Source: Desulfuromonadaceae bacterium (GTDB taxonomy: Bacteria > Desulfobacterota > Desulfuromonadia > Desulfuromonadales > SZUA-540). From it: 14,436 nt of DNA. The translations under genes were made by a program, and so were the position numbers. Below the pieces are notes generated by a model that had not been told where the DNA came from, made no database searches, and saw only the letters and a list, made by a program, of their open reading frames with translations. Shown here piece by piece: positions 13,712 through 14,436 of the stretch (position 1 is its first letter; the number at the start of each line of letters is the position of its first letter). The stretch covers positions 1 through 14,436 of the forward strand of contig QKGY01000278.1 of NCBI GenBank assembly GCA_003250235.1, written 5' to 3'.

Positions 13712-14436
13712 AGCTCACCAAGGCGGGAGCCCTCTACATTCTCATCACCCTGATCCTGGGCTTCGGTGCCGTTAACACGGGCAACAACCTCATCTATCTG
13801 CTCGTTTCCGCGCTGCTGGGATTCATGGCCGTTTCGGGGGTTCTCGGCAAGCGCAACCTCGATCGCCTCGAGGTTCGGCTTGAGCTTGCCGAGGAACTGT
13901 ACGACGGCCTCCCCACGCTGGTCGGCGTCACGCTGAAAAACGGCCGCGGACGTCTGCCCGCCTGCCTGATCGAAGTCCTGCTCAATGATGGCGAAGCAAG
14001 GGTCCTGTTCCCCATCCTACCGGCCCGGCAGGGGGATACGGGACAGGTGGCCATGACCTTTCGCGGCCGGGGGAACCGCCCCCTGCCCGGGATCACCGTG
14101 CGGTCCATCTTCCCCATCAACTTCTTCCGGCGTTACAAGACCCTGCCACCGCAGGGGCAGATGACCGTGTTCCCGGCGCCCCGCAAATGCCCGCCTCCCC
14201 TGAGCCCCGGAGGGAAAACACGTCACGGGGAGCAGGAATCCGGCATTCGGGGGTCCGAAGGGGATGTCGAACGGATTCACGACTATCGCGAAGGCGACCC
14301 CCTGAAGCTGATCCACTGGAAACTCTCGGCCAAGCACGATACGTTCAAAGTCAAGGATCTGGCCGCCACCACGCGCGATCCCCTGTGGGTGGATCCCGCG
14401 CACTGTCCTGGCGGCAATCTGGAAGAACGCCTCCGT

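Overview
The window looks like chromosomal DNA of a delta-type proteobacterium of the Desulfuromonadales (Geobacter/Desulfuromonas/Pelobacter-like). The pointers are a secreted multiheme c-type cytochrome, a DUF3365 sensor, a DUF116 protein behind def-fmt, a TalC/MipB-type transaldolase and sigma-54 promoter architecture. The genus is inferred from gene content, not proven. Coding density is high, and most genes are housekeeping or central metabolism.

Layout: every gene from 1 to 12095 is on the minus strand. Read in the direction of transcription (right to left): folK and a small membrane metal-ribbon protein (11345-12095, tightly coupled); a 637-residue cytochrome with nine CXXCH motifs (9326-11239); transaldolase (8592-9236) closed by a strong terminator; a 71-residue small-barrel protein (8277-8492); a 308-base regulatory region with a consensus-like sigma-54 promoter; sucC-sucD (5855-7968) closed by a terminator; a sigma-70 promoter driving def-fmt-DUF116 (3409-5661, overlapping start and stop codons); htpX with its own promoter and terminator (2428-3412); rsmB-rpe (338-2413); and the 5' end of a DUF3365 sensor gene running off the left edge. 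The strand switches at about 12100-12220. To the right, on the plus strand, are a VOC-fold protein (12221-12631), a MoxR-type AAA+ ATPase (12770-13711) and a DUF58 protein running off the right edge.

Functional groupings: def, fmt and rsmB serve translation (formylation and deformylation of initiator Met, 16S rRNA methylation); rpe and tal belong to the non-oxidative pentose phosphate pathway; sucCD make succinyl-CoA synthetase; folK is in folate synthesis, which feeds the formyl donor used by Fmt; htpX is membrane-protein quality control; the cytochrome is probably periplasmic or outer-surface electron transfer; MoxR-DUF58 is a chaperone-like ATPase module.

No mobile element, CRISPR array, tRNA or rRNA was seen, and nothing amounts to an obviously new multi-gene system. 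The points most worth checking are: DUF58 has no ATG/GTG/TTG start, but an ideal Shine-Dalgarno precedes an in-frame AUC; sucCD has a sigma-54 promoter with a candidate activator site; the cytochrome carries a CX8CH motif beside its nine ordinary heme sites; and two terminators end a dozen or so bases before the next gene's start codon.
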